Source of the DNA: Phialocephala subalpina
Lineage: Eukaryota; Ascomycota; Leotiomycetes; Helotiales; Mollisiaceae
Assembly: GCA_900073065.1 (NCBI GenBank)
Contig: FJOG01000003.1
Span: forward strand, 787,128 to 851,127
Direction: 5' to 3'
DNA length: 64,000 nt
In this document: in pieces, positions 48,110 to 59,851 of the stretch
Numbering within the stretch: position 1 is the stretch's first letter
Layout: each line of letters begins with the position of its first letter
Translations under genes and position numbers: made by a program
The notes under the pieces: generated by a model
Told to the model about the DNA's origin: nothing
Database searches by the model: none
What the model saw: only the letters and a program-made list of their open reading frames with translations

Positions 48110-49670
48110 CGAAGGGCCGGTTAACAAGTATTGAGCCTTGCACGTGACGGAAAAGATGTCCGAAAACACCAAAATTAGTATTTAGACCAAGTTTTAATTC
48201 TATGATAATTCGATCAATTTGCTAGCTATCTATAGAAATGATTGCCTCCTTTATCATCTAGTATCCGCTGGTTATTTTCCACTATTTTAGTAATTTACCC
48301 ACGAATTGTATTTTGCTCTAATGCTTCCTATTTAGCGTACTAAGCTCTCTTTGTCTATTCGAGAGTATAAGGCCGATTCTATACGTTTATAATCTTAATC
48401 CTTATAAGTATCTAAGCCTTCTTAATAGCGCTTATATCGGGCGAGTTCTTAGGGTGTTTTAATATTTTTATTCCCTTTTTTTGAAGTCTATTATCTAATA
48501 GCTAATATGAGAAGCTACGTTATTTTGCTGGAAAATAGGACCGGGAATATCGAGATTATCGGGGTCGTAAAGGCGTTAGAGGCTTACTTCGCGTATATAA
48601 GAAATAAGAAGAAGTTCGAGCACCTTATATTTATATCGCATATAGTTGATATCGCCTTTATACTTCTCTCGTGATATAGTTAAAGAGTAGTTCTTAACGA
48701 AGTTTTCGAATAGTATAAGCCTCCTAGGCTTTTTCTTCTTAAGTGCTACCTATTTTGCAATATCCTTAGTGATTTTGATATCCTATTCTATTTGTATAGC
48801 CGATATTTATAAGTCGTTATATACTTTGATAATTTTAGTATATCGTTTTGTTTGAGTAATCGTTTTTTTGCGGTAAACGTAATATAGCCCTTTGAAGTTA
48901 TAAGAGAAAACCCCCCAGAATATAACTTGCGAATAATTATTATACCAAATCTTAATATAATTATCTTTATATGCCTTATTAACTTTTCGTGATATATAAT
49001 GTTTTCTACGATATTCTCCGATTAAAATGGAAGTTTCGTCCGAAAATAATACCCTTTTTTACTCTTTTATTATTTAGTATTCCCGCTTTAAAGTAATTTC
49101 GTATCGAATAACTTCTTAGATAAAAGTAAAGTCGAGCTTCTTTATAGGCTTTATTTAATGGTTTCCGAGTTATCGTGATATTATGCGGATCGTACTTTTA
49201 GAAGTAATAAAATCAAGCTCTTAAAAAACATTAAATTCTAATATCTCGCGATAATAGTAATCTTAAGTAATAATATTATTTAATTGCTTTATATTTAATT
49301 TTGAAAGAATTAAATATCTTTCGCTTTTCGATTATATAATCGTTCGATCGTAAAGAAAGGGCGTTAATAAGTTATTGTGATCACAGTAAATAGTATTCTC
49401 GTTATCGCGCTTTTTGATTTTACGTATTATTTTAATATTGATTTTAATCTTTTTTGCCGCTAGCATAATATTTTCGCTATTATTAATATATCCAAGGAAG
49501 TTGCCTTTATTAGCTTTAGACGTATAAGAGCGTTTAGAGCTCATAATGTGGTTAATGCATTAATATTAAGGTTGTTTATTATGAAGTAAATTATCGAAGT
49601 TCACGATGTTTAATGTTTCACGTGATTAAACGCACGGACTAAGGCTCAATACTTGTTAACCGGCCCTTCG
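48110..49670 (-). mobile_element. Tc1/mariner-type transposon relic, RIP-degraded
   Basis: A 1561-bp element with TA on both sides (48108-48109 and 49671-49672) and perfect 30-bp terminal inverted repeats beginning CGAAGGGCCGGTTAACAAGT. The interior is AT-rich. On the minus strand near 48440-48560 it reads GPIFQQNNVASHISY and, after a short gap, HPKNSPDISAIKKA. These match the Tc1/mariner transposase DDE region (FQQDNA..H and WP.NSPDLN.IE..W) after RIP changes. No open transposase frame remains. It lies between the two tandem paralogues and does not interrupt either. Confidence 0.88.
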
Positions 49671-49672
49671 TA

Positions 49673-50094
49673 TGGCACGATTATTTTCAGGCACTGCTCA
49701 CTACAGTAATGACCAGTGGCTGTGTTCGAGTTTCAAGATGACCCGAAGTCTTACAACATTCGACACCAGCAGACTAATTGGCCTTCAGAAATTCTTACGC
49801 GACAAGAATGTTTCGTTAGCTCCTAGAATGCACTCAAGTGGTGACCCTTAATAGCCCGTTTCGCCTGAGTCGTATTACAATGCCTAGACTCAATTCTCAC
49901 TTTCTTAGCTTCGTGATATCTACCTTGGCAGGATTCTGTGCTTCGATATTAGATTATTGAGTCTACATGACCCGAACCAACAAGTCAAATGATCGAGAAA
50001 GTGACTGGAAGACTGGAGACTTTTCTTGCCAATTCTTGGAAATATGATTCCATTCTGCCTAGTGCCGCATTTCTCATCATATTTGCCCTTTTGC
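49673..50094. other. spacer next to the mariner element
   Basis: Ordinary-composition DNA between the right end of the Tc1/mariner relic and the 3' end of the decayed paralogue. No feature is recognised. Confidence 0.5.
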
Positions 50095-51012
50095 TCACTT
50101 TAAAAGTCTCTTCTTGATTTCGAGCTGCTCTGGTGTTTCATAAAGAGAATAGTGAATACCCATGGTCCGACTGATACCTCCAAGCTCACTTGGCACCAAA
50201 GCGTCCATGCCCATATCTCCTACTCCAGCCAAATGCCAAAACTCCCCGAGGAGCTCGACAGCTACTTTGTAATAATCCTCTATATTCATTGGATTATCGT
50301 CAGGATCTAGCTCGTGATCGTAGGAGACACGGTATGCAAACGGAATTTCGTTCTTTGAAGGACCTTCGAGGACGGATGCAATGACTTCGTCGTTGATCAA
50401 AAGGAAGTGGCCTATAGATGGAACGATCAGGGTCTTGTGATAGTGCCTTCGTGAATTTGTGAAATTTCCTGTTTTCATAATTAGGACCTTCCTTTCGCAA
50501 GAACACCCCAGGCGATAGATTCGGAGATGAAACTAACCTTCTCAAGAATTGCAGGTCGCCTGGATTGTGGACGTCTTTCCCTTCCAGTTCCTCCATTTCC
50601 TCCACCCAGAACACCTTGAAATTCTTCCTCATGTCGTCTGGATCGGCGCCCATGCTAGCCTCATGCTCCCATTGCATCAACATCAATTTTCAAATGCAAA
50701 TTTGGATTCTTCCCAACGAGATTCTGAATATTTGGTGTAGGTGCAGCGGTAAGCAATGTTGCCAACGATTCCAGAAGAGCCTCCCTCAGATAAGATGGAT
50801 TGGACCTGGTAAGCCTCATAGGGGCAGCCATTATTTGCAACTGGTGCGGATGGAGGAGGATTGGTGGCCTTGAAAGAACTCATGGATCGAGAAGCTTTTT
50901 GTGAGTGCGCACTCCGGAAGGAAGACGAGATGATGTCGAACTGGCGCCGAGGACGCGCTCGAAGGAATTGTGTGATGGCTTGTTGTGGTAGGCGCACAGC
51001 GAGACGTCTCAT
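50095..51012 (-). pseudogene. decayed tandem paralogue of the gene at 46986-47945
   Basis: The same landmarks occur in the same order as in the intact copy: MRRLAVRLPQQAITQFLRA, GNIAYRCTYTKYSESRWEES, LMQWEHEASMGADPDDMRKN, KVFWVEEMEELEGKD, FLLINDEVIASVLEGPS and YYKVAVELLGEFWHLAGVGD. The reading frame breaks twice. The first is a missing base near 50690 (FAFE to LMLMQWEHE). The second is near 50430-50460, between the KALSQDPDRS block and the VPSIGHFLLINDE block. Upstream in-frame sequence extends the frame to 51054. The function is unknown, as for its partner. Confidence 0.7.
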
Positions 51013-51054
51013 CCTGTGTCCGTTGAGATTGAACGTTCTTTGTCTTCTGGACAT

Positions 51055-51463
51055 TTATGTTTGAGAATGAATGAAGCCTGAAAATTATGACGGGAGAGGC
51101 ATGCCGCAAGCTCTTCTCGCTTGACTGATAGTATAAGCTCCCCCTTGATCATAAGCGAGCCTCGCCAAAGTTTCTCCCCAAGTGCTCAGCGCATCTACTC
51201 GATATTCGGTTTTTGCACTATTCGTTCTTTACTAACTGATTTCGAGGTTGCGTATTTGGAAAGTTCGAACTTTGAGGGTCTAGGTTCCGAGAAAGAGCGT
51301 CGGGGAACTCATTCTCGTCTGCCAAAACAACGTTAGCCCTAGGATTTTCAGCCACCGATCACTATTATCTAGCGGCCGTGTTCGAGTTTCAAGGCGCTCA
51401 TCAATAAAATTCCAGGGTATTATCGCCTAAAATACAGCCACCTCCCACCAAGTGAAAGGAATC
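51055..51463. other. spacer
   Basis: Lies between the decayed paralogue's 5' end and the 3' end of the HET gene on the same strand. No feature is recognised. Confidence 0.5.
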
Positions 51464-52767
51464 TCAAAAGTATCCCGACATGTAAAGTAGATGCGCCAAA
51501 TCTAAACGCATACATAAAGTTCGCTTCTCCACCTCATCTGAACTTACCCATTTCTCGACTGGCCCTCTCTTTAACAGTTCGATCTTTTTCTCTCGACCAG
51601 ACAATTCCACACTGTGATGGAGCAATATCCCTTTCCCAACAACCTTGTGGAAGTATAACGAGCGCTCCAAGATTGCAACTTTATGGCTGCCATCTGATAT
51701 CTCGCATATTATGTCTCCAATGCTGCACCTGTTGGAAGCATAGCCAACCTGTCCCTCATCAGTGACAAACATGCTCAACCCCTGGGCTGCGAGTCTTTCG
51801 GAGCGTGATCTGACAAACATCTCCCATTCATGGGGGTCCCAGTTAGGTGTTGGTCGAGGAGCCACTCGTGTCATATTACTGCCGCTGTCTTGGCCTTGGC
51901 GCCAGTGATGGGAGATATATCCCTTCTTCATCAGGCTGCCGTTTTGATTGCTTGTTGAAGAACTTGCTGTAATTATGTGCGGCTTCCCCTTATAACTCCC
52001 TATGCGCACGTTCGTCACCGGACTGGCAAGTATTGCATGTGATCGAGACGTCCTTGACGTAAGTTTATACTCGGACCATGGATTGAAGTAATGTTCTTCT
52101 CCCTCTAAACGAGCTCCCTGGGAAAATCGAGGCTTGAGACCTCTGTTCATGGCAGCTCCTAACACAACATCGAGCCGAGAATGGTATCTTTCCGGGATGG
52201 GTTGTAGGCGTGTGTATTTCGAATTAAGGCTTTTACCAGGAGGGTAGAAGACCCATAAAATTTGCTGGAATGTGCCGTTGACATTGTAGAGCTTCGAGTT
52301 CGTGACTTGACTCAAGGAGATGGCTCCTTCAGCAAAAGGTGTTCGAACGATTCTGGTCGAATTCAAGCTCAGGCCTTCTAGCAGCATTCGAGTGAGGAGG
52401 ATTGGGGAACCATGGACTGATGAGAGGGAATGGCGGCTCGAGTGCCAAGATATGTGATGGTCTAGAACATCCCCACAGATATCTGACAGAGATTTTGAAT
52501 AGTCGGCCCGGATGGCGTCTCTGCAACATCGGAGACTTGGATTCAACAGGCCATATACTTTGTCTCGTCGATCTACGCACTTAGCAATGGACGTCTCTTG
52601 CATCACGCTCAGCAATTGAAGGGAACTGTCGTCAAAGTGGGCGATATCTTCTCGACGTTGTCTCCAAGGATAGTAGTTGTCCCATTGGGGCTGTGTTTCA
52701 TGCTCATCGCCTTTTGGTTGTCCTCTTAGCTTTCGCTGTCCACTTTGCTTCTGCCTTTCTTGACGTA

Positions 52768-54600
52768 AGTCAAACCCCCTAGAAGTGGGCCCCCCCTTGT
52801 TCTGGGCCACCTCGCTTAGCACACCGCCACTACTCCACCACCCACTTTAACCTCAAATATTTTTATTATTCTTTAATAAAACTCTTCCAAATTCTGCAAG
52901 TTATTAGAGCTAGTTATGAAGCCCTTATATACGGAAGCTAACGTCCAATATGCACTTAAAGACGTGGCAAATGAGAAGTCCTTGCGAAAATCTTCTCTCG
53001 ATTAAAGTATACCGAGAGGCATTTTTTAATACAAAATACTCGGCATTCTTCCTAAGAAAGAGGCCTATACGCATTTACAGAGGCTTACCCCGATCTAAGA
53101 GCAACGTCTTACAGACTGGGTACTAGTTCAAGAAAGCTTAGGGCTTAACTTTATATATGCACAAATTAAAGCTTTTACTAGCCGTATTTTGGCCTCTCGA
53201 CGCGATACTATACTACTCGGAAAACGTTAAATAACTGGATTTCTTCGCCGGAATCCTATTCTTAAGATTAAAAAGCAATTTAGAATCGATTCTGTGCGTA
53301 TTAATAGTACTATATTTGATATTATTAAAGCTTAGTTTCAAAAATTGGAGATACTAGCGATTAAAGTAATTAAAGTTAAAAACCGATAAAATATAAACGA
53401 AGTAGAGATCATAGAAAGCCAAGGGGAAAATAAATTAGTAATTAAAAGTATTAAGAAACGTTTTATTCAAAAGAAATAATTAAGTTTTAAAGCTTAGACT
53501 TTATTTATTGAGTATATTTCTCCGAGCGGTCGAACTATTTTTCCGATCGTTATATTCAAGGGAAAATTAGTCTAATAATAATAGTTTCCTATGGGATTAA
53601 GAGAATATAAGGGCTAAAAGTTTATTGCAATTAATAACGAATAAATATTTAACGATATTACTTTAAAGTGATTATAAATTGTTTTTATACTTTAAATGGC
53701 ATTATGTGATTTAAAAGAGTCCCGTCTACTTATATTAGATGGCCATAGGAGCCATGAAACAATAGAATTCATATGGAAGTGCTTTTCGAATAATATATAC
53801 TTATTATTCTTATTACCGTATACTTTATATATACTTTAACCTTTGGATTTATTTATTTTCTCCCCCTTTAAATCCGTTTATCGAAGGCAGTTAAGTTCGT
53901 TATCTCTTATTAACGACTTGACGCCTATAAAGAAGCAAAACTTCTTGAAATGTTATAAGTAAACTCGAGTAAATGCTTTAATAAAAAAAACTATAAAGCG
54001 AGTTAAAAAGCTTTAAGTTTATAGTTATCGAATATCTCGAAGCCTCTTATAAATCGATTATTACTTGAGAATAGTAATAAAGTAGCCGAGAAATCTTTAT
54101 AACCGTTAGAAAAAGATATAATACTTAAATAGATTTAAGATTTATTATTTAAAGTTTAAAAAATCTCTCAAAAAAGTAAAGATATCCGAGAATAATCGAG
54201 GCAAATCACGAGACTTAAAGAGACTAATACGGCAATTACTAGAGTGCTTTTTAGGAAAATAGCTAAAGGCTTAAACGATAAGGACTTTATTATTGCTAGT
54301 AAAAGCGTAAAATCTAAGCATTAGAAGCTAGAGTAGTCCAATTTGAGCCTAGAAAACGGCGGAAAGTAAAGACTAATCCAAATTCCAAGTTCGCTGATAT
54401 CGAGAAAATCTACAAAGTACAAATAGAAGCTAAAGACCGCCAAAATGCACTATTAGATTCCGATGATTTCCTTAGTATAGCCTCTACTTTATCTCATATA
54501 TCTATTAATTAATCAAAAAGTTATTCGCGGTCGAACTAAGTGGGTAGGAATTAAGCGAGGTGGCCTAAAACAAGGGGGCCCACTTCTAGAGGGTTTGACT
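52768..54600 (+). mobile_element. pogo/Fot1-type DNA transposon relic, RIP-degraded
   Basis: An 1833-bp element flanked by TA (52766-52767, 54601-54602). Long, slightly imperfect terminal repeats begin AGTCAAACCCCCTAGAAGTG and end in GGCCACCTCGCTTA. The plus strand keeps strong transposase traces. These are EQRLTDWVLVQESLGLTYTH, AQIKAFTSRILASRRDT and GFLRRNPILK (CENP-B type helix-turn-helix). Near 53720-53900 there follow SRLLILDGHRSHETIEF, KCFSNNIYLLFLLPYT and FIFSPFKSVYRRQLS (DDE domain). Stops sit at former Trp/Gln codons, as expected from C-to-T mutation. It interrupts the HET gene. Confidence 0.92.
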
Positions 54601-54728
54601 TAGTCTGACTATTTTCACGGGGAGAGAAGCCAATATCTTCATCCTATCCCCATAGTCCATCGTTCGGAGCAAAGACCGATCGATGAAGTTAAAGAGGTCT
54701 AGGTCAAAGCATAGAGAGCCACATTGTA

Positions 54729-56069
54729 AGAGTTCGGGCCACAGCTCGTGGCACACTTAAGCGAGATTACCCCCCCCACCATAATTTCCTACCCTCTCTT
54801 TTTAAACTTCAATTGCAATATAACCACTAATTTAAACCTCTTTAAATTTAAAATAGAGATTTCCATTTAATTATTCTCTCTTTCATATAAATCAGGCCAA
54901 AATTAGAAAATTTTAAAACAAGCTAAAGTCCGATAAGCACGAAGCGACAGAAAATTATAAAGTCAAATCTTCAAAGAGTTAAGGGTTCCTAGGAGCAGCG
55001 CCAGAAGGATTTGCAAAGATATCTCTAGTTAAAGGACTCGAAAAAGGAAGCAGTATTAAAAGAAGCTTTTTTCTATAAGAGATATTTGTTAGATTATTCG
55101 ATTTATTTGCTAAAATCATAATACTCGGCGCATAAGTTTTAAGCAAATCAAATAACTTTTTAATATTCTAATATCACTATGTATAATTCGCCGAGAACTC
55201 CGCAAAGCAAACTACCGTTAATATATAGCTTATTTTAAGCTTTTTATCTCTTAATAATAAGCTAAAAAACGAGTCGCTTTTGCATTTAAGTATCGTTAAT
55301 AGGGGATATCTAATTGAGTAGCTTCTCGGTTAAAGGGGGGAAACTAAAAGAAAGTTATTTGGTCAAATGAGTATATTTTTAAACTAAAAAAGAAAGGGAA
55401 GATCTAAGTAATACGCCGGATTAATGAAAAGAAGTACTCTAATTATATCAAATTAATATATTACTCAAAGAGAATCAATGTAATAATTTGGGGGGGTAAT
55501 TAATTAAGGTTATAAATTTTTATTAGTTTTTATAAAGAAAAAGAAAAAGAAAAAGTATAAAAGCGTGAATTCTCGAGTTTATCGAGATCAAATACTCGAA
55601 CCGATCGTTTTCCCACTCTTTAATTAACTGGGTACCAAGTATATCTTCATAAAAGATAATGCAAAAATTTATAAAAAGGTTATTAAACTAATTAAACTCT
55701 AGTATAATATTCGAGGGTTTAATTAATCGCTTTCTTCGCTTGATTTGAACGTTATTAAAAAGGTTTAAAGATAAATGAAAAAAGAATTAAAGAAACTACT
55801 ATTTGTACCGACTTCTAAAAAAGTATTATATAAAGAAATTCAAAAGCTTTAGGACTAAGTAAATCCACGTGATTATCGTTACTATACTAAGAGATTAATT
55901 TGCAAGATTGAAAATATAATTACAATAAAAGGACTAGTTATTATTCATTAATACATAATTCAAATTTGAAGGAAATCTATTAATAATTAGACGAATAGTG
56001 GTTTTTAGAAATTAAGGTCTCATTTTGATATTCTCGCTTAAGTGTGCCACGAGCTGTGGCCAGAACTCT
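54729..56069 (+). mobile_element. Tc1/mariner-type transposon relic, RIP-degraded
   Basis: A 1341-bp element flanked by TA (54727-54728, 56070-56071). Terminal repeats of about 38 bp with one mismatch begin AGAGTTCGGGCCACAGCTCG. The plus strand from about 55640 reads, through stops, as the end of a Tc1-type transposase: KVIKLIKL, RGFNWPSSSPDLN-like codons (now with stops), then a KGLKINEKRIKE/VPTSKKVLYKEIQKL pattern near 55770-55850. The element lies only about 125 bp from the neighbouring pogo element, in the same HET gene. Confidence 0.82.
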
Positions 56070-56620
56070 TACCAAGACGCTCTTGGCAAGCACCAACTCC
56101 TGGATAATCCACAAACGGTCCCAGTAAGTCCTAACGCAGAGACCTGAGAGCGCCTCAAGTTGGGCGAGTGGTGGTGATAAAAATTCTTCCACAATTGCCG
56201 ATGACCAAGAGCTTTGCCTGGCATTTGCATCGCTCAATTCCTTATCGACGACGGAGGAGTCGATCATGAGGTCTTCCAGGCCAATCCAAGCGACAACTCT
56301 TTCGGCCTGCGAATAGATCCTTCCCATTTGAGCAACTTGATGGTTGCGCTCACTAACATCATTTTGGTTTATGGAGATTGCATCGACATCGACGAGTGAA
56401 ACAGGAAGTCGCACTCCCGGCAGATCCTTGGACCGCCACTACCCGTAGCGTGTTTAATTGACTGGCAATCTTAAGATCGCAAGTATGAGTTTCGATCACG
56501 TGGCAATGAAGAGCCCTAGATTGACTATAGTGCAAGAGCCGAAATCGAGTATTTTATCTATCGGTTTTGGGTAGAGTCAGGAACATCACCTATAGAAGCA
56601 TCTGCCTCGATTCCATAATA

Positions 56621-58233
56621 TCAAGCATTCTTGAAGGCAACTTTGACTCCATTCCGGCTCTCAACGGACGGTGACATATTCTGAATGTACTCAAAGACTG
56701 GGTCGCAGTTCTCAATGCGTTCAAACCTCTGAGTCAGCCTGAACAGGAGGTACATGGCATGCGTCATAACCTGTTGCTGAGCTGGGCAGTTCCGGGGACC
56801 ACCCCAGAACGGTACGAACTCCCATAGGGTCTTACGACCTATCCAACGATCCGGCTTGAACTCATCGGCATCATCCCCCCATATGGCTTTGTCGTGGCAC
56901 ATGGCCCATGTACCGGAAACCACGGCCGTGCCTCGAGCGACGAAAACAGGGCTTTTCTGGTCAGGGCCACCACCCACAGGCAGAACGGTGTCACGAATGG
57001 CCACACGCCAGATACGCCCCACTGGACCAATAGTTCGTACCGTCTCGTAAAAGGTGTATCTAAATTCCGCCAGAGATTTGAGCTTTTCGAAGGTGAGAGG
57101 TGCATCACCAACATCCAAAGCCTTTTGACGAAGCTTTGTCCAAATATCAGGATGCCGTGCGAGCTGGAAAATCATATTACTCGTTGCCCTTCCGGCCCCA
57201 TCCCATCCGGGAAGAAAGACAGCAAGAACATGATATCTCAATTGTATAGGATCACGAATCTCTTTAGCCATTTCGTCGAGCAGAACATAGCGCCTTCGCA
57301 CTGGCGGGTCTTCCGGAGCAGGCTTGTCGTTCACAGTTTCTCGAAGAGCTCGAGCAACCTGTTCATCGACATATCGGTGGACTGTCGTATAGGCGCCCTT
57401 GAATTCCTTGTCCTCATTGTAACGGTATCGTCGGAAGTCCCACCATCCTGCGTCCCTACGTTTGACCGCCCATTCCTGGGCTTTCTTAAAGGCTTCGAGG
57501 AACTCAGTGGCCTCGGCCGGGATTTCAGGCTGCAGAAAGCCTAAGGATCTTCCGAATAGAAAGTCCATCGAGACGTCGAGGAACTAAGTTTTCATTGTCT
57601 TAGCATCGCGATATATCTCCCGTTCCAGCAGAAGGTAGATACACTTACCAGACGACGTACTAAAGGTTGTATATCAACCATGCTCCCATCATTTGGAAGG
57701 AGCTCCATAAATCGATCGGTGTATAATGCAAAGTGATCGATATCCGAGAGTTCAGCTCTCGCGAAGATGGGCTTCACCATTGCTCTCGCACGCTTCCACA
57801 CCGACCCATGATGACTTAAGATGCTTGGGCCCAAGAAGGGGGCTTGGGCCATTAACCTCTCCGGGTCCTTGCCATAGTCTTCGTGGGCGAGAGCAGCGAC
57901 TTTCTGAGCATTAGCAGGCTCGATGGTGTTGATCAGTGGCTTGCCCCTCCAGATTTCTTCGAATGTCTTCCCGTATAGCTCAAACTGAGTATCATATAGC
58001 TTGAAGAACCGTCCCTCTTTCATAGCTCTCCTACGGGCCTCAACCATATCCGAACCCCAAACTCGATCTTTGTGAGGGTACTTGCTGGGATCTTTGCACC
58101 CGTACTTTTGCTTGAGTGTGCGGATCTTTGCATTTCTTCGCCATTTTGGATACAGAATGCCGAGAGTAACAGTCAGCACAGCGCAGACCAGAAAGGTGAT
58201 TGCGCTGCCTCTCTTGAGAAACATGGCCTCCAT
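56621..58233 (-). CDS. cytochrome P450, CYP52/CYP539-like (alkane/fatty-acid type)
   Basis: Two exons (58233-57649, 57583-56621) join to 515 residues. There is an N-terminal anchor (GSAITFLVCAVLTVTLGILY), then a basic linker. The B-C region has GPSILSHHGSVWKRARAMVK. The I-helix is FLPGWDGAGRATSN, ExxR is ETVR in TFYETVRTIG, and GRIWRVAIRDTVLPVGGGPD follows. The heme loop reads FVPFWGGPRNCPAQQ, with Ala where most P450s have Gly two residues after the Cys, a variant common in this fungal branch. Members of CYP52-like clans hydroxylate alkane or fatty-acid chains; that substrate is inference. The gene is intact and lies between the HET gene and the AT-rich block. An in-frame ATG at 58254 is an alternative start. 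Confidence 0.92.
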
Positions 58234-58489
58234 TTTCTCGTCTTGGTGGCGCAAGAGTCTCCAAACCAGTCAGAACATAAGTCAGAGGGGAAAACAAGCC
58301 TCAGGGGAGGACTTTAGGGAAGAAGGGCCTGGGGAACCTCCATAAACTGGCAACGACTGTCACGGCTTACGTGAGATTGGCGGATTCCGGATCATGTGAT
58401 GGACTCCTTTGGACTCTAGAACGGGGTTTGGAAGTCTATCGGAGTTTAGATAAGAAAGGGCTTAGAAGGGATCTATTGAGTACTTCGTA

Positions 58490-59270
58490 AAAAGGATTAT
58501 ATAAATAGGTTAAAAGGCTTTGTTTTGATTAAAGTAAATATAATAATTTTTATAATATATTTATATATAATAATATTAAATTAATAATTTTCGATATATA
58601 ATAAAATTGAATAATATAATTATATACGATTAAATTAAAGAGAATTTAAATCGACTTTAATAAAAACTTTTATAAGTTTAATAAGAAATTAAAAATAAAT
58701 TTTGTTATAATATTTTAATAAATTGAAATTAAATTATTATTTATATAAAGTTATAAAATATAAAATAATAATAAATCAAATTAATATTAGATTAATTTCT
58801 ATTTTTTTTATTAGAAATTCAAAAACTCTTATATATAAAATTATAATTTAAGAATAATAATTATATAATTCCTATAAAACTTTTATTTTATATATAAATT
58901 TATACGAATTTTACGTAAATTATAAAGGCTATATAATCTAAATAATAATTATAAACCAATTAGAAATTATATTAATAAGATATTTAATTATATATATAAT
59001 AAATTATTATTTATATAAAATTTAAAATTAATAAGAGAATTAAAACGAATTCTTTAGGAATTTATAATCAAATTAAAATATTTTTATTTTATTTCTTATT
59101 TAATATAATTTATATTTTATAAATATTTCTTATTTTCTTTGTTTTTCTATTAAATATTTTATTTCGTAAATTTTATTAAAAGTAATTATTTTAATAAAAT
59201 TATTTCTTTTTTATTTAATAATATAATTTTTAAATTTAAAGTTTTTAAATTATATTATTTATAAAAGTTT
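58490..59270. repeat. RIP-type AT-rich block
   Basis: Almost pure A/T sequence starting about 250 bp upstream of the P450 start and running into the assembly gap. No reading frame or transposase trace is legible. It is most likely a heavily mutated retroelement or transposon whose other end lies in or beyond the gap. Confidence 0.7.
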
Positions 59271-59851
59271 NNNNNNNNNNNNNNNNNNNNNNNNNNNNNN
59301 NNNNNNNNNNNNNNNNNNNNNNNNNNNNNNNNNNNNNNNNNNNNNNNNNNNNNNNNNNNNNNNNNNNNNNNNNNNNNNNNNNNNNNNNNNNNNNNNNNNN
59401 NNNNNNNNNNNNNNNNNNNNNNNNNNNNNNNNNNNNNNNNNNNNNNNNNNNNNNNNNNNNNNNNNNNNNNNNNNNNNNNNNNNNNNNNNNNNNNNNNNNN
59501 NNNNNNNNNNNNNNNNNNNNNNNNNNNNNNNNNNNNNNNNNNNNNNNNNNNNNNNNNNNNNNNNNNNNNNNNNNNNNNNNNNNNNNNNNNNNNNNNNNNN
59601 NNNNNNNNNNNNNNNNNNNNNNNNNNNNNNNNNNNNNNNNNNNNNNNNNNNNNNNNNNNNNNNNNNNNNNNNNNNNNNNNNNNNNNNNNNNNNNNNNNNN
59701 NNNNNNNNNNNNNNNNNNNNNNNNNNNNNNNNNNNNNNNNNNNNNNNNNNNNNNNNNNNNNNNNNNNNNNNNNNNNNNNNNNNNNNNNNNNNNNNNNNNN
59801 NNNNNNNNNNNNNNNNNNNNNNNNNNNNNNNNNNNNNNNNNNNNNNNNNNN
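59271..59851. other. assembly gap (581 unknown bases)
   Basis: A run of N between the AT-rich block and a GC-richer repeat block, a common place for assembly breaks. Confidence 0.99.

Larger units (their letters stand above)
51464..56414 (-). pseudogene. HET-domain gene split by two DNA transposons
   Basis: Host pieces on the minus strand: 56414-56070, 54728-54601 and 52767-51464. Each junction keeps one TA. The first has LVDVDAISINQNDVSERNHQ, VAQMGRIYSQAERVVAWIG and YWDRLWIIQELVLAKSV, the second half of a HET domain. The second supplies SLCFDLDLFNFIDRSLLRTM. The third begins RQERQKQSGQ and has SVMQETSIAKCVDRRDKVYG plus a long C-terminus with IGDIICEISDGSHKVAILE. Removing both elements plus one TA each gives an unbroken frame through all three pieces. 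The N-terminal HET motif (YxALSYxWG) and a start codon are missing upstream of 56414; a TAG precedes that frame. The gene is therefore also 5'-truncated or decayed. Confidence 0.82.

Noticed and set aside
56894..57544. Plus-strand frame of 216 codons
   Set aside because: Antisense to the second P450 exon, which carries ExxR and the heme loop.
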